Shown one piece after another: positions 1 through 8,352 of a stretch of 64,000 bases of DNA. The notes beneath the pieces were generated by a model that was given only the letters and a program-made list of their open reading frames with translations, was not told where the DNA came from and searched no databases. Position 1 is the first letter of the stretch. Each line of letters starts with the position of its first letter. The position numbers were made by a program, and so were the translations under genes. The stretch spans positions 310,001 through 374,000 of the forward strand of contig NZ_CP028923.1 in the NCBI RefSeq assembly GCF_005166025.1, written 5' to 3'. This DNA is from Mangrovivirga cuniculi (GTDB lineage: Bacteria > Bacteroidota > Bacteroidia > Cytophagales > Cyclobacteriaceae).

Positions 1-684
1 ATTTCTCGGATCCAGGATAACTCTAACCGGATTCTTTCCAGGCCAGTCTCTCGTGGTTAATTCCGGATTGTCATAATAAATAGTATTATACCCAACCAAA
101 ATACCATCGATCTCAGCTCTTAATTTATGAACCTGCTGCCTCGAAAGTGAATTGCTTATCCATTTAGAATCAAAATTTTTCCTTGCGACAAAACCATCGC
201 TTGTCTGAGCCCATTTGAGCACAATAAAAGGTCGCTCAAGCTCCATATTAGTCAAAAAGACACGGTTTTGATACCGGCATTCTTCTTCCAGCAATCCAAC
301 TTCAACTGCAATACCGGCATCTTTTAAGATCTTGATTCCTCCTCCATTAACTTTAGGATTTGGATCGCGATGGCCGATTATTACTTTCTGTACTTTTTCT
401 TCAACCAATCTATTGGCACAGGGAGGTGTGTTACCATAGTGTGCACAAGGCTCAAGAGTAACGTAAGCTGTACACCCTTTAATTTGTGATTTATCGGAAA
501 CTGATTCAATAGCATTGACCTCAGCATGATTTTCACCATGCCTTCGATGCCAGCCTTCCCCGATAATCCGGCCATCTTTTACCAGGACACATCCAACTAA
601 CGGATTAGGGCTAACGTAGCCTCTCCCATATTCTGCTAATTGAATAGCTCTTTGCATGTATTTTTTGTCCTCTGCCGAACTCAT
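1..684 (-). CDS. ribD: RibD, riboflavin deaminase/reductase (partial, 3' end outside)
   Basis: Bifunctional enzyme of riboflavin synthesis: deaminates diaminohydroxyphosphoribosylaminopyrimidine, then reduces the ribose. Read from ATG at 684 the frame stays open to base 1, giving 228 N-terminal residues; the rest lies beyond the window. The zinc deaminase motif HAEVNA is at residues 53-58 and PCAHYGNTPPC at 79-89. The reductase domain begins near residue 145 (FIVLKWAQTSDG). The gene is divergent from prmC with only 37 bases between them, so the two promoters must overlap. The lumazine synthase gene ribH is elsewhere in the window, so riboflavin genes are scattered. Confidence 0.95.
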   Translation of the reverse strand, partial: MSSAEDKKYMQRAIQLAEYGRGYVSPNPLVGCVLVKDGRIIGEGWHRRHGENHAEVNAIESVSDKSQIKGCTAYVTLEPCAHYGNTPPCANRLVEEKVQKVIIGHRDPNPKVNGGGIKILKDAGIAVEVGLLEEECRYQNRVFLTNMELERPFIVLKWAQTSDGFVARKNFDSKWISNSLSRQQVHKLRAEIDGILVGYNTIYYDNPELTTRDWPGKNPVRVILDPRN

Positions 685-709
685 ACTGTAAAAGTATAAC
701 TAATTGACG

Positions 710-717
710 TATTTTTG
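710..717 (+). promoter_or_regulatory. Candidate -7 element of prmC
   Basis: TATTTTTG matches the Bacteroidetes TAnnTTTG element and ends 4 bases before the prmC ATG, so the transcript would be leaderless or nearly so. No clear upstream TTTG is seen. Confidence 0.35.
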
Positions 718-721
718 AACA

Positions 722-1579
722 ATGGCATTAACAAGTTCAAAGGAATTATACGATCAGATAAACAAAAAGCTATCCGGATTTATCGATATTCAGGAAGCTC
801 AATCATATACTTTTTTTATTCTCGAATATCTTTTCGGCCTGGAGCGAATAGATGTTATGATGGGTAAGGAGGTGGACTTCAGTGCTGAAAAACAAACTCG
901 ACTCAATAAAATTTATCACCGGGTAAAACAGCAAGAACCTGTTCAATATATATTTGAACGTGCCTGGTTTTATGGACGAACATTTAAGGTTGATCCGAGA
1001 GTTTTAATTCCCCGTGGAGAAACTGAAGAACTGGTTGATCTCATTATTAAAGAACACCGTGAAAAAAAGAACTTGCTAATTGCTGATTTTGGCACCGGAA
1101 CAGGATGCATACCGATTACCCTGGCTCTGGAATTAAAAGAAGCAGAAGTTTATGGTATAGATTACAGCGAAGATATTATTCGGCTTGCATTGATGAATGG
1201 AATGATAAATAAAGCGGACGTAGGTTTTATGGTTGCTGACATTCTTAAAGACAAAATTGAACTACCGGAATTAGACATCATCGTTTCTAATCCACCATAT
1301 ATCCGGGAATCGGAAAAACAGGATATGAAATCAAATGTATTAGACTATGAGCCTGGGGAAGCACTCTTTGTCTCCGACGATGACCCGTTGATCTTTTATA
1401 AAAACATAGCTGATCACGCATTGGAAATGCTTAAACCAGATGGTTTTTTATATTTTGAGATTAATGAAGCACTAGGCTCACAGGTTGAAACAATGTTATT
1501 TAACAAGGGGTTCAACCTGGTTAAAGTTATCCAGGATATTCACGGAAAAGAAAGGATAGTCTCTGCCAGGAAGCCTTAA
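722..1579 (+). CDS. prmC: PrmC, release factor glutamine methyltransferase
   Basis: Methylates the Gln of the GGQ motif in peptide chain release factors using S-adenosylmethionine. 285 residues, usual length. The SAM-binding motif DFGTGTGCIPITLA lies near residues 121-134 and the catalytic NPPY motif (VSNPPYI) near residue 188. The N-terminal helical domain precedes the Rossmann fold, as in the HemK/PrmC family. A TAnnTTTG element ends 4 bases upstream of ATG. It converges on the following transporter gene with a 4-base overlap of 3' ends. Confidence 0.95.
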   Translation: MALTSSKELYDQINKKLSGFIDIQEAQSYTFFILEYLFGLERIDVMMGKEVDFSAEKQTRLNKIYHRVKQQEPVQYIFERAWFYGRTFKVDPRVLIPRGETEELVDLIIKEHREKKNLLIADFGTGTGCIPITLALELKEAEVYGIDYSEDIIRLALMNGMINKADVGFMVADILKDKIELPELDIIVSNPPYIRESEKQDMKSNVLDYEPGEALFVSDDDPLIFYKNIADHALEMLKPDGFLYFEINEALGSQVETMLFNKGFNLVKVIQDIHGKERIVSARKP

Positions 1580-2472
1580 CCTATTTTGGGCTTTTTATTA
1601 ACCAGGTAAACACCAGCCAGGATTCCAACCATTCCTATGTAATGCATTAAATACAAATTTTCTCCATCCCATAGTCCCCAAATTATGGCAACTATGGGGA
1701 TAAAATAGGTTACTGTGGAGGTAAAAACCGGGGAGGTAAGTTGAACCAATGTATTAAAGATCATCAAAGCGATAGCTGTACCAACAACCCCTAATACTGA
1801 AACAGCGAGCAATGACCACTGCGCCTGTTCATTACTGAGGATATAATCAACAACGCCTGCCTCGGAAAAGAAATATATTAATGCAATCGGAAGAACAAAC
1901 ACTAAAGAAACAGAAGTAATTGCTATTGGGTGCAGATGATATAATCTTACTTTTATAAAGTTCAGATTGATACCGTAACAAAATGTAGCAGCCATCACGA
2001 AGAAAGCATAGCTATTTAATGAAATCTCTCCTGATTCTCCGGCAATAATCAAAAACGCACTCCCAATAAAACCGATTAAAAGACCAACCATCTGAGAGCG
2101 CAAGGCTTTTTTCTTCCAGAACAACACCCCGATCAGAAGAGTAAACATGGGAGTTAATGCATTCAAAACACCGGTAACACCACTAGAAAGACTTGTTTGA
2201 GCAATAGCAAAAAAGAAAGCAGGTAATAATGTTCCGGAAAATCCTGGAATGAACAAGGGCAAATAATCCTTTGGCTTAATTTTTCTCAGGTGATAGATCG
2301 CTACAGGAATCAGAACGACTCCGGCAGAAATAACCCTCAACGCTCCTACCTGGGGAGCATTAAAACCCAACAGAGCTTTCTTGATCAGAATAAATGAACT
2401 ACCCCAAATCAATGTGAGCACTAAAAGTAAAATCCAGGGCAGTGGCCCGGTTGGTAATTGATCTTCCTTCAT
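1576..2472 (-). CDS. EamA/DMT-family transporter
   Basis: Integral membrane protein of 298 residues with about ten hydrophobic segments in two repeated halves (EamA domains), typical of drug/metabolite transporters. The first half carries the family-type segment LTLIWGSSFILIKKAL near residues 18-33. Substrate cannot be told from sequence; the family includes amino-acid and metabolite exporters. It lies 7 bases downstream of dusB on the same strand, so the two are probably co-transcribed. Confidence 0.88.
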   Translation of the reverse strand: MKEDQLPTGPLPWILLLVLTLIWGSSFILIKKALLGFNAPQVGALRVISAGVVLIPVAIYHLRKIKPKDYLPLFIPGFSGTLLPAFFFAIAQTSLSSGVTGVLNALTPMFTLLIGVLFWKKKALRSQMVGLLIGFIGSAFLIIAGESGEISLNSYAFFVMAATFCYGINLNFIKVRLYHLHPIAITSVSLVFVLPIALIYFFSEAGVVDYILSNEQAQWSLLAVSVLGVVGTAIALMIFNTLVQLTSPVFTSTVTYFIPIVAIIWGLWDGENLYLMHYIGMVGILAGVYLVNKKPKIG

Positions 2473-2479
2473 AAAAAAA

Positions 2480-3475
2480 TCAAACTATCGGAACTGCATC
2501 GGCAAACTCCTCAGCGATTCGATCCAGGGTCTTAAATACTTCTTGAGGATCGTTAGATTCAACAAGTAATTGTCGGAAAGGTTTGAAGTTGGGGATTCCC
2601 CTGAAATAATTAGTATAGTGTCTTCTCATCTCAAAAAGTCCCTTTTTATCTCCTTTCCATTCAAGGGAAAATTCAAGATGTTGTTTCGTGATCCTGACCC
2701 GTTCTTCTAGCGAAGGAGGGTCGAGAAGCTCACCTGTTTTCATGAAGTGTTTTATTTCATTGAAAATCCAAGGGTAGCCAATGGCTGCCCGACCGATCAT
2801 AACACCATCAACCCCGTATTTATTCTTGTATTCTAATGCCTTTTGAGGCGAATCAATATCACCGTTTCCAAAAATAGGGATGTGAATATCCGGATGGTTT
2901 TTAACCTCTGCGATATGTGACCAATCAGCAACACCTTTGTACATCTGCTTTCTTGTACGTCCATGAATGGAAAGAGCCTGAATACCTACGTCCTGAAGCC
3001 GTTTTGCAACCTCAACGATCTTAATTGAATTTTCATCCCATCCCAGCCGGGTTTTTACTGTAACAGGTTTATTAACACGCTTGACAATTTCCTCTGTCAT
3101 GGACTGCATTTTTGGAATATCCAGTAAAATGCCAGCCCCGGCTCCTTTACAAGCCACCTTTTTTACAGGACAGCCATAATTAATATCAATAATATCCGGG
3201 TCTGCTTCCTCAGCGATTGCTGCAGCCTCTCTCATCGATTCTATCTTATCACCGAAAATCTGAATACCTATTGGCCTTTCGTAATCATAAATATCCAGCT
3301 TTTCGACACTTTTAGCAGCATCCCGAATTAATCCTTCAGAAGAAATAAATTCCGTATACATGACATCTGCACCATTTTCTTTACAAACTGCTCGAAATGG
3401 CGGGTCACTAACGTCTTCCATTGGGGCTAATAATAGAGGAAAGCCCTCTAATTCTAATGATCCTATCTTTATCAA
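2480..3475 (-). CDS. dusB: DusB, tRNA-dihydrouridine synthase
   Basis: FMN-dependent reductase making dihydrouridine in the tRNA D-loop. 331 residues. The N-terminal TIM barrel opens with LLAPMEDVSDPPFRAV and contains the catalytic cysteine Cys102 in NYGCPVKKV, followed by the phosphate-binding GAGAG. The FGNGDID and IGRAAIGYPWIF segments near residues 202-240 are family hallmarks, and a helical tRNA-binding domain ends the protein. First gene of a probable two-gene unit with the EamA transporter; divergent from the CPBP protease gene. Confidence 0.95.
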   Translation of the reverse strand: MIKIGSLELEGFPLLLAPMEDVSDPPFRAVCKENGADVMYTEFISSEGLIRDAAKSVEKLDIYDYERPIGIQIFGDKIESMREAAAIAEEADPDIIDINYGCPVKKVACKGAGAGILLDIPKMQSMTEEIVKRVNKPVTVKTRLGWDENSIKIVEVAKRLQDVGIQALSIHGRTRKQMYKGVADWSHIAEVKNHPDIHIPIFGNGDIDSPQKALEYKNKYGVDGVMIGRAAIGYPWIFNEIKHFMKTGELLDPPSLEERVRITKQHLEFSLEWKGDKKGLFEMRRHYTNYFRGIPNFKPFRQLLVESNDPQEVFKTLDRIAEEFADAVPIV

Positions 3476-3510
3476 GGTATTTTAAATTTTTGCCGTAAAT
3501 TTACGCGATT

Positions 3511-4470
3511 ATGAATTATCTGGAAAACGAAAATACTGACAATAAGGTTATTTCTCCACTGAAGTACTTTTTTGATTTTTTTACATTGCTTTGTTTTGTT
3601 ATAGCAGGAATGCTGTTAATCGGCCCTATCATTGGAATAATTCTGGTAGGTATTTATTCTATTATTGCTAGTATTGATGCCCAAACTATCATGGAGGGCA
3701 TCATAGCCGGTGATCTCAGCGATACGCCCAAAACTATTCTCATGCTTATTCAGGCAGGAGCAGCCTTAGGAGCTTTTGTGATCGCTCCATGGTTTTTTAT
3801 CCGGTTTTTTGAAAAGAAAAAACTTAGATCCTACTGGAAATTTGATATAAACCTCCCTTTGGCACTCTTGCTGACAGGAGTAATAGTAATAGTTTTTATG
3901 ATCGTTGATTCTATAATAATTGAATGGAATCAAAATGTAGAATTCCCTGCTTTCCTGGAAGGATTTGAAAACTGGGCAAGACAAAAAGAAAATGAACTGG
4001 CAGATATGACAACTCTGCTGACAACGTTCGACTCATTTAGTGAATTCTTACTTGCATTTATAGTTATCGCTGTACTGGCAGCCATTGGAGAAGAAATCGT
4101 TTTCAGGGGATTAATGCAAAATCAGTTGAGCAGACTATTTGGAAACCCCCATGTAGGAATCTTTATTGCTGCTTTTATATTTTCAGCAATACATTTACAG
4201 TTTTACGGATTTTTTCCCCGCTTTTTACTCGGACTTTTATTCGGGTATCTATATTATTGGAGTGGCACATTATGGGTTCCGGTGGTTGCGCACCTTGTTA
4301 ATAACGGCTTTACTTTAATAATGGTCTATTTATATCAACAGGAAATTACTGAGGCAAATATTGCAGAAACAAAATCAGCCCCATGGGTAGCTGTGATAAT
4401 ATCTTTTGTCGTCCTTGCAGCCCTGCTTAAATATTTCAGAGAAAGATTTTACTTATCAAAAACTGAATAA
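3511..4470 (+). CDS. CPBP-family intramembrane metalloprotease
   Basis: 319-residue polytopic membrane protein of the CPBP (Abi/Rce1-like) family. Family motifs seen: EEIVFRG near residues 194-200 with the catalytic Glu pair, FSAIHL with His near 227, and HLVNNGF near 261. About eight membrane segments. In other bacteria the family acts in prenyl-protein-type processing, bacteriocin immunity or envelope stress; no partner peptide gene is visible here, so the target is unknown. Upstream of cdsA on the same strand with a 93-base gap. Confidence 0.88.
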   Translation: MNYLENENTDNKVISPLKYFFDFFTLLCFVIAGMLLIGPIIGIILVGIYSIIASIDAQTIMEGIIAGDLSDTPKTILMLIQAGAALGAFVIAPWFFIRFFEKKKLRSYWKFDINLPLALLLTGVIVIVFMIVDSIIIEWNQNVEFPAFLEGFENWARQKENELADMTTLLTTFDSFSEFLLAFIVIAVLAAIGEEIVFRGLMQNQLSRLFGNPHVGIFIAAFIFSAIHLQFYGFFPRFLLGLLFGYLYYWSGTLWVPVVAHLVNNGFTLIMVYLYQQEITEANIAETKSAPWVAVIISFVVLAALLKYFRERFYLSKTE

Positions 4471-4563
4471 TAGATTGCAGACTCATATTTCACTATGTAT
4501 TTTGGTGGATATATACTGAAATCTGTCAACAGGACCATCGATAATAATTATTAAACTTTGAAC

Positions 4564-5394
4564 ATGACCCAAATTCTAAATAAATATAGCAACCTGACTC
4601 AACGAGTGATTGTTGCTTTAATCGGTGGGATTGGATTGATAGCAGCTATAATTTATTCTCCCTACACATTTTTTCTTGTGTTTTTCTTTATATGCATGTT
4701 CTCAATGCTAGAATTTTATAAGCTCGTAGGGCTTGATGGTTATATTCCATTAAAATCATTCGGAACTTTTATAGGTTTATTTTTATTTACTTCAAGCTTT
4801 TTGGTAGGCATGAACATAGTTTCTTCAACCATATTTTTTATGGTTGTGCCATTGGGAAGCATGATATTTTTTATCAAACTTTATAAAAAAGGAGAAAAAA
4901 AACCGTTCACTAATATAGCATTTACGTTTCTAGGAGTTCTCTATGTAGGACTGCCATTTGCGTTGTTAAACCTGGGAGTGATCAGAGACGGCAATTATAG
5001 CTGGCAGATCATCTTAGGTATTTTAATTATGCACTGGGCTAATGACTCCGGGGCGTATTTTGCAGGAACAAAATTTGGAAAGACAAAATTATTCGAAAGG
5101 GTGTCGCCAAAAAAATCATGGGAGGGAAGTATCGGAGGAACATTGACTACGTTAATAGTAGCATTTGTTTTAGGCGAATACTTTACAGACCTTCGCCATT
5201 GGGAGTGGCTTGTAATGTCTGCTATAGTAGTTATTGCAGGTACTTACGGAGATTTAATCGAATCCTTATTAAAAAGGAGTATGGAGATTAAAGACTCCGG
5301 AACTATTCTTCCAGGCCATGGAGGCTTCCTTGACAGGTTTGACGGATTATTACTTTCAGCCCCTTTTATCGCTGCTTTTTTAAGAATAATTTAA
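4564..5394 (+). CDS. cdsA: CdsA, phosphatidate cytidylyltransferase
   Basis: Makes CDP-diacylglycerol from phosphatidic acid and CTP in the inner membrane, feeding all phospholipid synthesis. 276 residues from ATG at 4564; a TTG two codons upstream (4558) is an alternative start. About eight membrane segments and the full CdsA signature near the C terminus (LLKRSMEIKDSG then LPGHGGFLDRFDG). It lies 1.5 kb from psd, which decarboxylates phosphatidylserine made from CDP-diacylglycerol, so the two act in one pathway. Confidence 0.95.
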   Translation: MTQILNKYSNLTQRVIVALIGGIGLIAAIIYSPYTFFLVFFFICMFSMLEFYKLVGLDGYIPLKSFGTFIGLFLFTSSFLVGMNIVSSTIFFMVVPLGSMIFFIKLYKKGEKKPFTNIAFTFLGVLYVGLPFALLNLGVIRDGNYSWQIILGILIMHWANDSGAYFAGTKFGKTKLFERVSPKKSWEGSIGGTLTTLIVAFVLGEYFTDLRHWEWLVMSAIVVIAGTYGDLIESLLKRSMEIKDSGTILPGHGGFLDRFDGLLLSAPFIAAFLRII

Positions 5395-5476
5395 AAGCAG
5401 TTAGGAAATATAAAAAAAAGAGTAATTTTGTCGCATAGTCATTTAAAACGATTGCAAAACAATAATTTTTTTTCCT

Positions 5477-6751
5477 ATGGGATACATCGAACCGGCTCCA
5501 ATTAAGGACAAGGAAAATCCTTTCGAGTCGATGATGTCGCGATTTAACATAGCGGCAGATGCACTGGGACTAGACGAAGAAGTTTACAACGTATTAAAGT
5601 CACCGGCAAAACAGGTTACGGTTTCATTACCGATCACCATGGATGATGGTTCCATCAAGGTGTTTGAAGGACACAGAGTTGTGCATTCAAATATCCTTGG
5701 TCCTTCAAAAGGTGGTGTCAGGTATGATATGGATGTGACCATTGATGAGGTCAAAGCTTTGGCTGCATGGATGACATGGAAATGTGCCGTAGTGGATATT
5801 CCTTACGGTGGTGCTAAAGGAGGCATTAAATGTGACCCAAGATCTATGTCTGCAGGGGAGATCGAACGATTAACTCGTGCATTCACTGCTCAGATGGCTG
5901 AAATATTTGGTCCTGACAGAGACATTCCTGCACCAGATATGGGTACCGGACCAAGAGAAATGGCCTGGTTAATGGATGAATACTCCAAAATTCAGGGTAT
6001 GACAGTAAATGCAGTCGTAACCGGAAAGCCTTTAGTTTTAGGTGGTTCTTTAGGTAGAACCGAAGCTACTGGTCGTGGAGTTATGGTATCTGCTCTTTCA
6101 GCCATGGGTAAAGTGGGATTAATTCCTTCACAAGCTACCTGTGCTATTCAGGGATTCGGTAACGTTGGTTCCTGGGCTGCCAAGTTATTAACTGAAAGAG
6201 GAGTTAAAGTAATTGCTGTAAGTGATCTTTCAGGAGCATATGTTAACAAAAACGGTTTAGATATCGACGAATGTATCGAATACCGTAATATGAATAACGG
6301 AACACTTGAAGGATATAAAAATGCAGATCACATTCCTGGAGACGATATTTTATATCTCGATGTAGATGTTCTTGTACCTGCTGCAAAGGAAGATGTTATT
6401 ACTGTTCAGAATGTAGAAAAGGTAAAAGCTAAGTTAATTGTAGAAGGTGCTAACGGCCCGACTTCTGCAAAAGCTGATGCGATAATCAATGAAAAAGGCA
6501 TCATGGTAGCTCCTGATATTCTTGCTAATGCAGGAGGAGTAACCGTATCTTATTTCGAGTGGGTGCAAAACCGACTTGGCTACAAGTGGACTGCGGAAAG
6601 AGTTAACCGTAGATCTGACAGAATAATGAAGGATGCTTTTGACAGAGTATACAAAACCTCTAAAGAATATAATGTTCCACTAAGGATCGCTGCTTATATT
6701 TTGGCTATTGACAAAGTAGCTAAAACGTATAAGTATCGTGGAGGTTTTTAA
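5477..6751 (+). CDS. Glu/Leu/Phe/Val dehydrogenase (glutamate dehydrogenase type)
   Basis: NAD(P)-linked oxidative deamination of glutamate (or reverse). 424 residues, the length of hexameric bacterial GDHs. Substrate-binding lysines are seen in MTWKCAVVDIPYGGAKGG and the catalytic Asp in PAPDMGTGPREM. The Rossmann fingerprint is GFGNVGSWAA near residues 225-234. A strong intrinsic terminator follows, so the gene appears monocistronic. A second, more divergent member of the superfamily is at 12246-13472; this one looks like the true glutamate dehydrogenase. Confidence 0.93.
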   Translation: MGYIEPAPIKDKENPFESMMSRFNIAADALGLDEEVYNVLKSPAKQVTVSLPITMDDGSIKVFEGHRVVHSNILGPSKGGVRYDMDVTIDEVKALAAWMTWKCAVVDIPYGGAKGGIKCDPRSMSAGEIERLTRAFTAQMAEIFGPDRDIPAPDMGTGPREMAWLMDEYSKIQGMTVNAVVTGKPLVLGGSLGRTEATGRGVMVSALSAMGKVGLIPSQATCAIQGFGNVGSWAAKLLTERGVKVIAVSDLSGAYVNKNGLDIDECIEYRNMNNGTLEGYKNADHIPGDDILYLDVDVLVPAAKEDVITVQNVEKVKAKLIVEGANGPTSAKADAIINEKGIMVAPDILANAGGVTVSYFEWVQNRLGYKWTAERVNRRSDRIMKDAFDRVYKTSKEYNVPLRIAAYILAIDKVAKTYKYRGGF

Positions 6752-6770
6752 TCGATAAAATTTATAATAA

Positions 6771-6802
6771 AAAAAGTGCGGTTTTATCCGCACTTTTTTT
6801 TT
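6771..6802 (+). terminator. Intrinsic terminator after glutamate dehydrogenase
   Basis: Stem AAAAGTGCGG / CCGCACTTTT with a 6-base loop followed by a T run. Confidence 0.9.
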
Positions 6803-6849
6803 GCTTAGAACTATTCGATTATTTTTGTACAAAGTTTAACCAACATCAA

Positions 6850-7506
6850 ATGACCATTCATAAAGAAGGAAGAGTTTTATTGATAGCAATGCTATTGATT
6901 TTAACAGGCATCAACTTACTTGTATATTATTTCGCAGGTGAATCTGAATATGCCTTACCACTATCTATTTCTGCATCAATAATAATTTTTTTATTGGTAT
7001 TACAATTTTTCAGGAATCCTAAATTTAATGTTAACACCAATCCAAAACATATCATTGCTCCGGCAGATGGAAAGGTAGTTGTGATTGAGGATACTATTGA
7101 AGAAGAATATTTAAAAGACAAAAGAAAACAAATATCGATATTCATGTCTCCTATTAATGTTCATGTTAACAGAAATCCTGTTTCCGGAATTATCAGCTAC
7201 TTTAAATATCACCCTGGTAAATATCTTGTTGCATGGCACCCAAAATCAAGCCTTGAAAACGAAAGAACTACAATAGCTGTTAAAATGGAAACCGGGCTGG
7301 AAGTTGTTTTCAGACAGGTTGCGGGTGCAATGGCAAGGAGAATAAAATGGTATGTGAAAGAAGGAGATAAAGTAGATCAGGGAGAAGAATTCGGGTTTAT
7401 CAAATTTGGATCAAGGGTGGATATTTACCTTCCATTAGATGCTGAAATAAAAGTTGATATTGGAGAAAAAACTAAGGGAGGCCGAACTATAATCGCTGAA
7501 GTTTAA
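6850..7506 (+). CDS. psd: Phosphatidylserine decarboxylase family protein
   Basis: Pyruvoyl enzyme that converts phosphatidylserine to phosphatidylethanolamine. 218 residues, the short form common in Bacteroidetes. Two N-terminal membrane segments (residues about 8-25 and 35-52) anchor it. The self-cleavage site is FGS (Gly187-Ser188 in FIKFGSRVD), where the Ser becomes the pyruvoyl group. The conserved His in INVHVNRNP and the YHPGKY segment fit the family. Single gene, after a terminator. Confidence 0.93.
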   Translation: MTIHKEGRVLLIAMLLILTGINLLVYYFAGESEYALPLSISASIIIFLLVLQFFRNPKFNVNTNPKHIIAPADGKVVVIEDTIEEEYLKDKRKQISIFMSPINVHVNRNPVSGIISYFKYHPGKYLVAWHPKSSLENERTTIAVKMETGLEVVFRQVAGAMARRIKWYVKEGDKVDQGEEFGFIKFGSRVDIYLPLDAEIKVDIGEKTKGGRTIIAEV

Positions 7507-7515
7507 TAAACAAAA

Positions 7516-7728
7516 TCAGCTTTCAGTCTTTTTTCGCCTGTACCGACTCCATAATATTAATCCAAAAGACACCATAAATAGCCAGTAACTTCCGATAAAG
7601 CCTGTAGTAAATGCTTCAAAAAGCCCTATCAGGAACATTCCGATAGCTAAAAACATCAGTATAGTTGCTAATGTATCACTGCTTTTATTGTTTCGTTTAT
7701 CAGGGTTTCCTTGTTTCTTATTCATCAT
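7516..7728 (-). CDS. Small two-helix membrane protein
   Basis: 70 residues from ATG at 7728. A longer reading from 7800 is possible but would begin deep inside lptC, so the ATG overlapping the lptC stop (shared 11 bases) is preferred and implies translational coupling. Two predicted membrane helices: TILMFLAIGMFLIGLFEAF and GSYWLFMVSFGLILW, then a basic tail. Function unknown; its position directly after lptC suggests an envelope role only by association. Confidence 0.65.
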   Translation of the reverse strand: MMNKKQGNPDKRNNKSSDTLATILMFLAIGMFLIGLFEAFTTGFIGSYWLFMVSFGLILWSRYRRKKTES

Positions 7729-8266
7729 AATCAAATTCACCGGTAGGACGTAAGATTCTATATTTAGTAAAGTTCTGATTACTGGATAACCCTTCACCAT
7801 ACAGTAATTCGGAAGCTGTTTTGATCGTTACGAATTTATCTGTGTATATCGAATCACTTCCAGGGAGCCAGTTTAACTCTTCCGTTTTTAGCTGTTCATC
7901 TTTTTCGATATTGGTCACAACTACATCACCGCTCACAGTATAAAGCTTACTTTCATTATTAAATTTACCTTGGTTTGCCGAAAGTGTTGAAGTTACGTCT
8001 CCTTCAGATTCTTCATCGTAAAACTCAATAAATAGTGGACCCGGAAAATCGCGATCCCCATTAAAATAATCCACTTGTTTACTCGCTCTGATAGTAAAAA
8101 TAATCCGCCCGGAATCAGAATAGACAGTATACATGCTGTCTATTTCAGCCTGGGGGCCATTGTATTGCTGCCTGAGTTTATTGCTCTTTTCTTCCATGTC
8201 ATCGCATGAAGCTATGACAAATAACAATATTATTGGAAGAAAATATTTTATTAAATCCCCTTTCAT
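7718..8266 (-). CDS. lptC: LptC, LPS export ABC-transporter periplasmic component
   Basis: Membrane-tethered periplasmic bridge component that receives lipopolysaccharide from LptBFG and passes it to LptA/D. 182 residues. Unlike the proteobacterial TM-anchored form, it has a lipoprotein signal with lipobox IASC (Cys21), as is usual in Bacteroidetes. The beta-jellyroll (OstA-like) body follows, with repeats such as TLSANQGKFNNESKLYTVSGD. It is separated from the upstream TPR gene by a terminator hairpin, so it may have its own promoter. Confidence 0.88.
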   Translation of the reverse strand: MKGDLIKYFLPIILLFVIASCDDMEEKSNKLRQQYNGPQAEIDSMYTVYSDSGRIIFTIRASKQVDYFNGDRDFPGPLFIEFYDEESEGDVTSTLSANQGKFNNESKLYTVSGDVVVTNIEKDEQLKTEELNWLPGSDSIYTDKFVTIKTASELLYGEGLSSNQNFTKYRILRPTGEFDYDE

Positions 8267-8299
8267 TTTACAAATTTAAGAGATACAAATGAATTAAAA

Positions 8300-8336
8300 T
8301 AAAAAAGCGATCTGTGGAGTTCACAGACCGCTTTTA
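8300..8336 (-). terminator. Terminator after the TPR protein gene
   Basis: Imperfect stem AAAAGCG-A-TCTGTG / CACAGA-C-CGCTTTT with loop GAGTT; a T run follows on the minus strand. Confidence 0.8.
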
Positions 8337-8352
8337 AATATATTAGATTTTG

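Noticed and set aside
685-721. FMN riboswitch upstream of ribD
   Set aside because: The divergent gap is 37 bases, too short for the aptamer; none is seen before ribH either.
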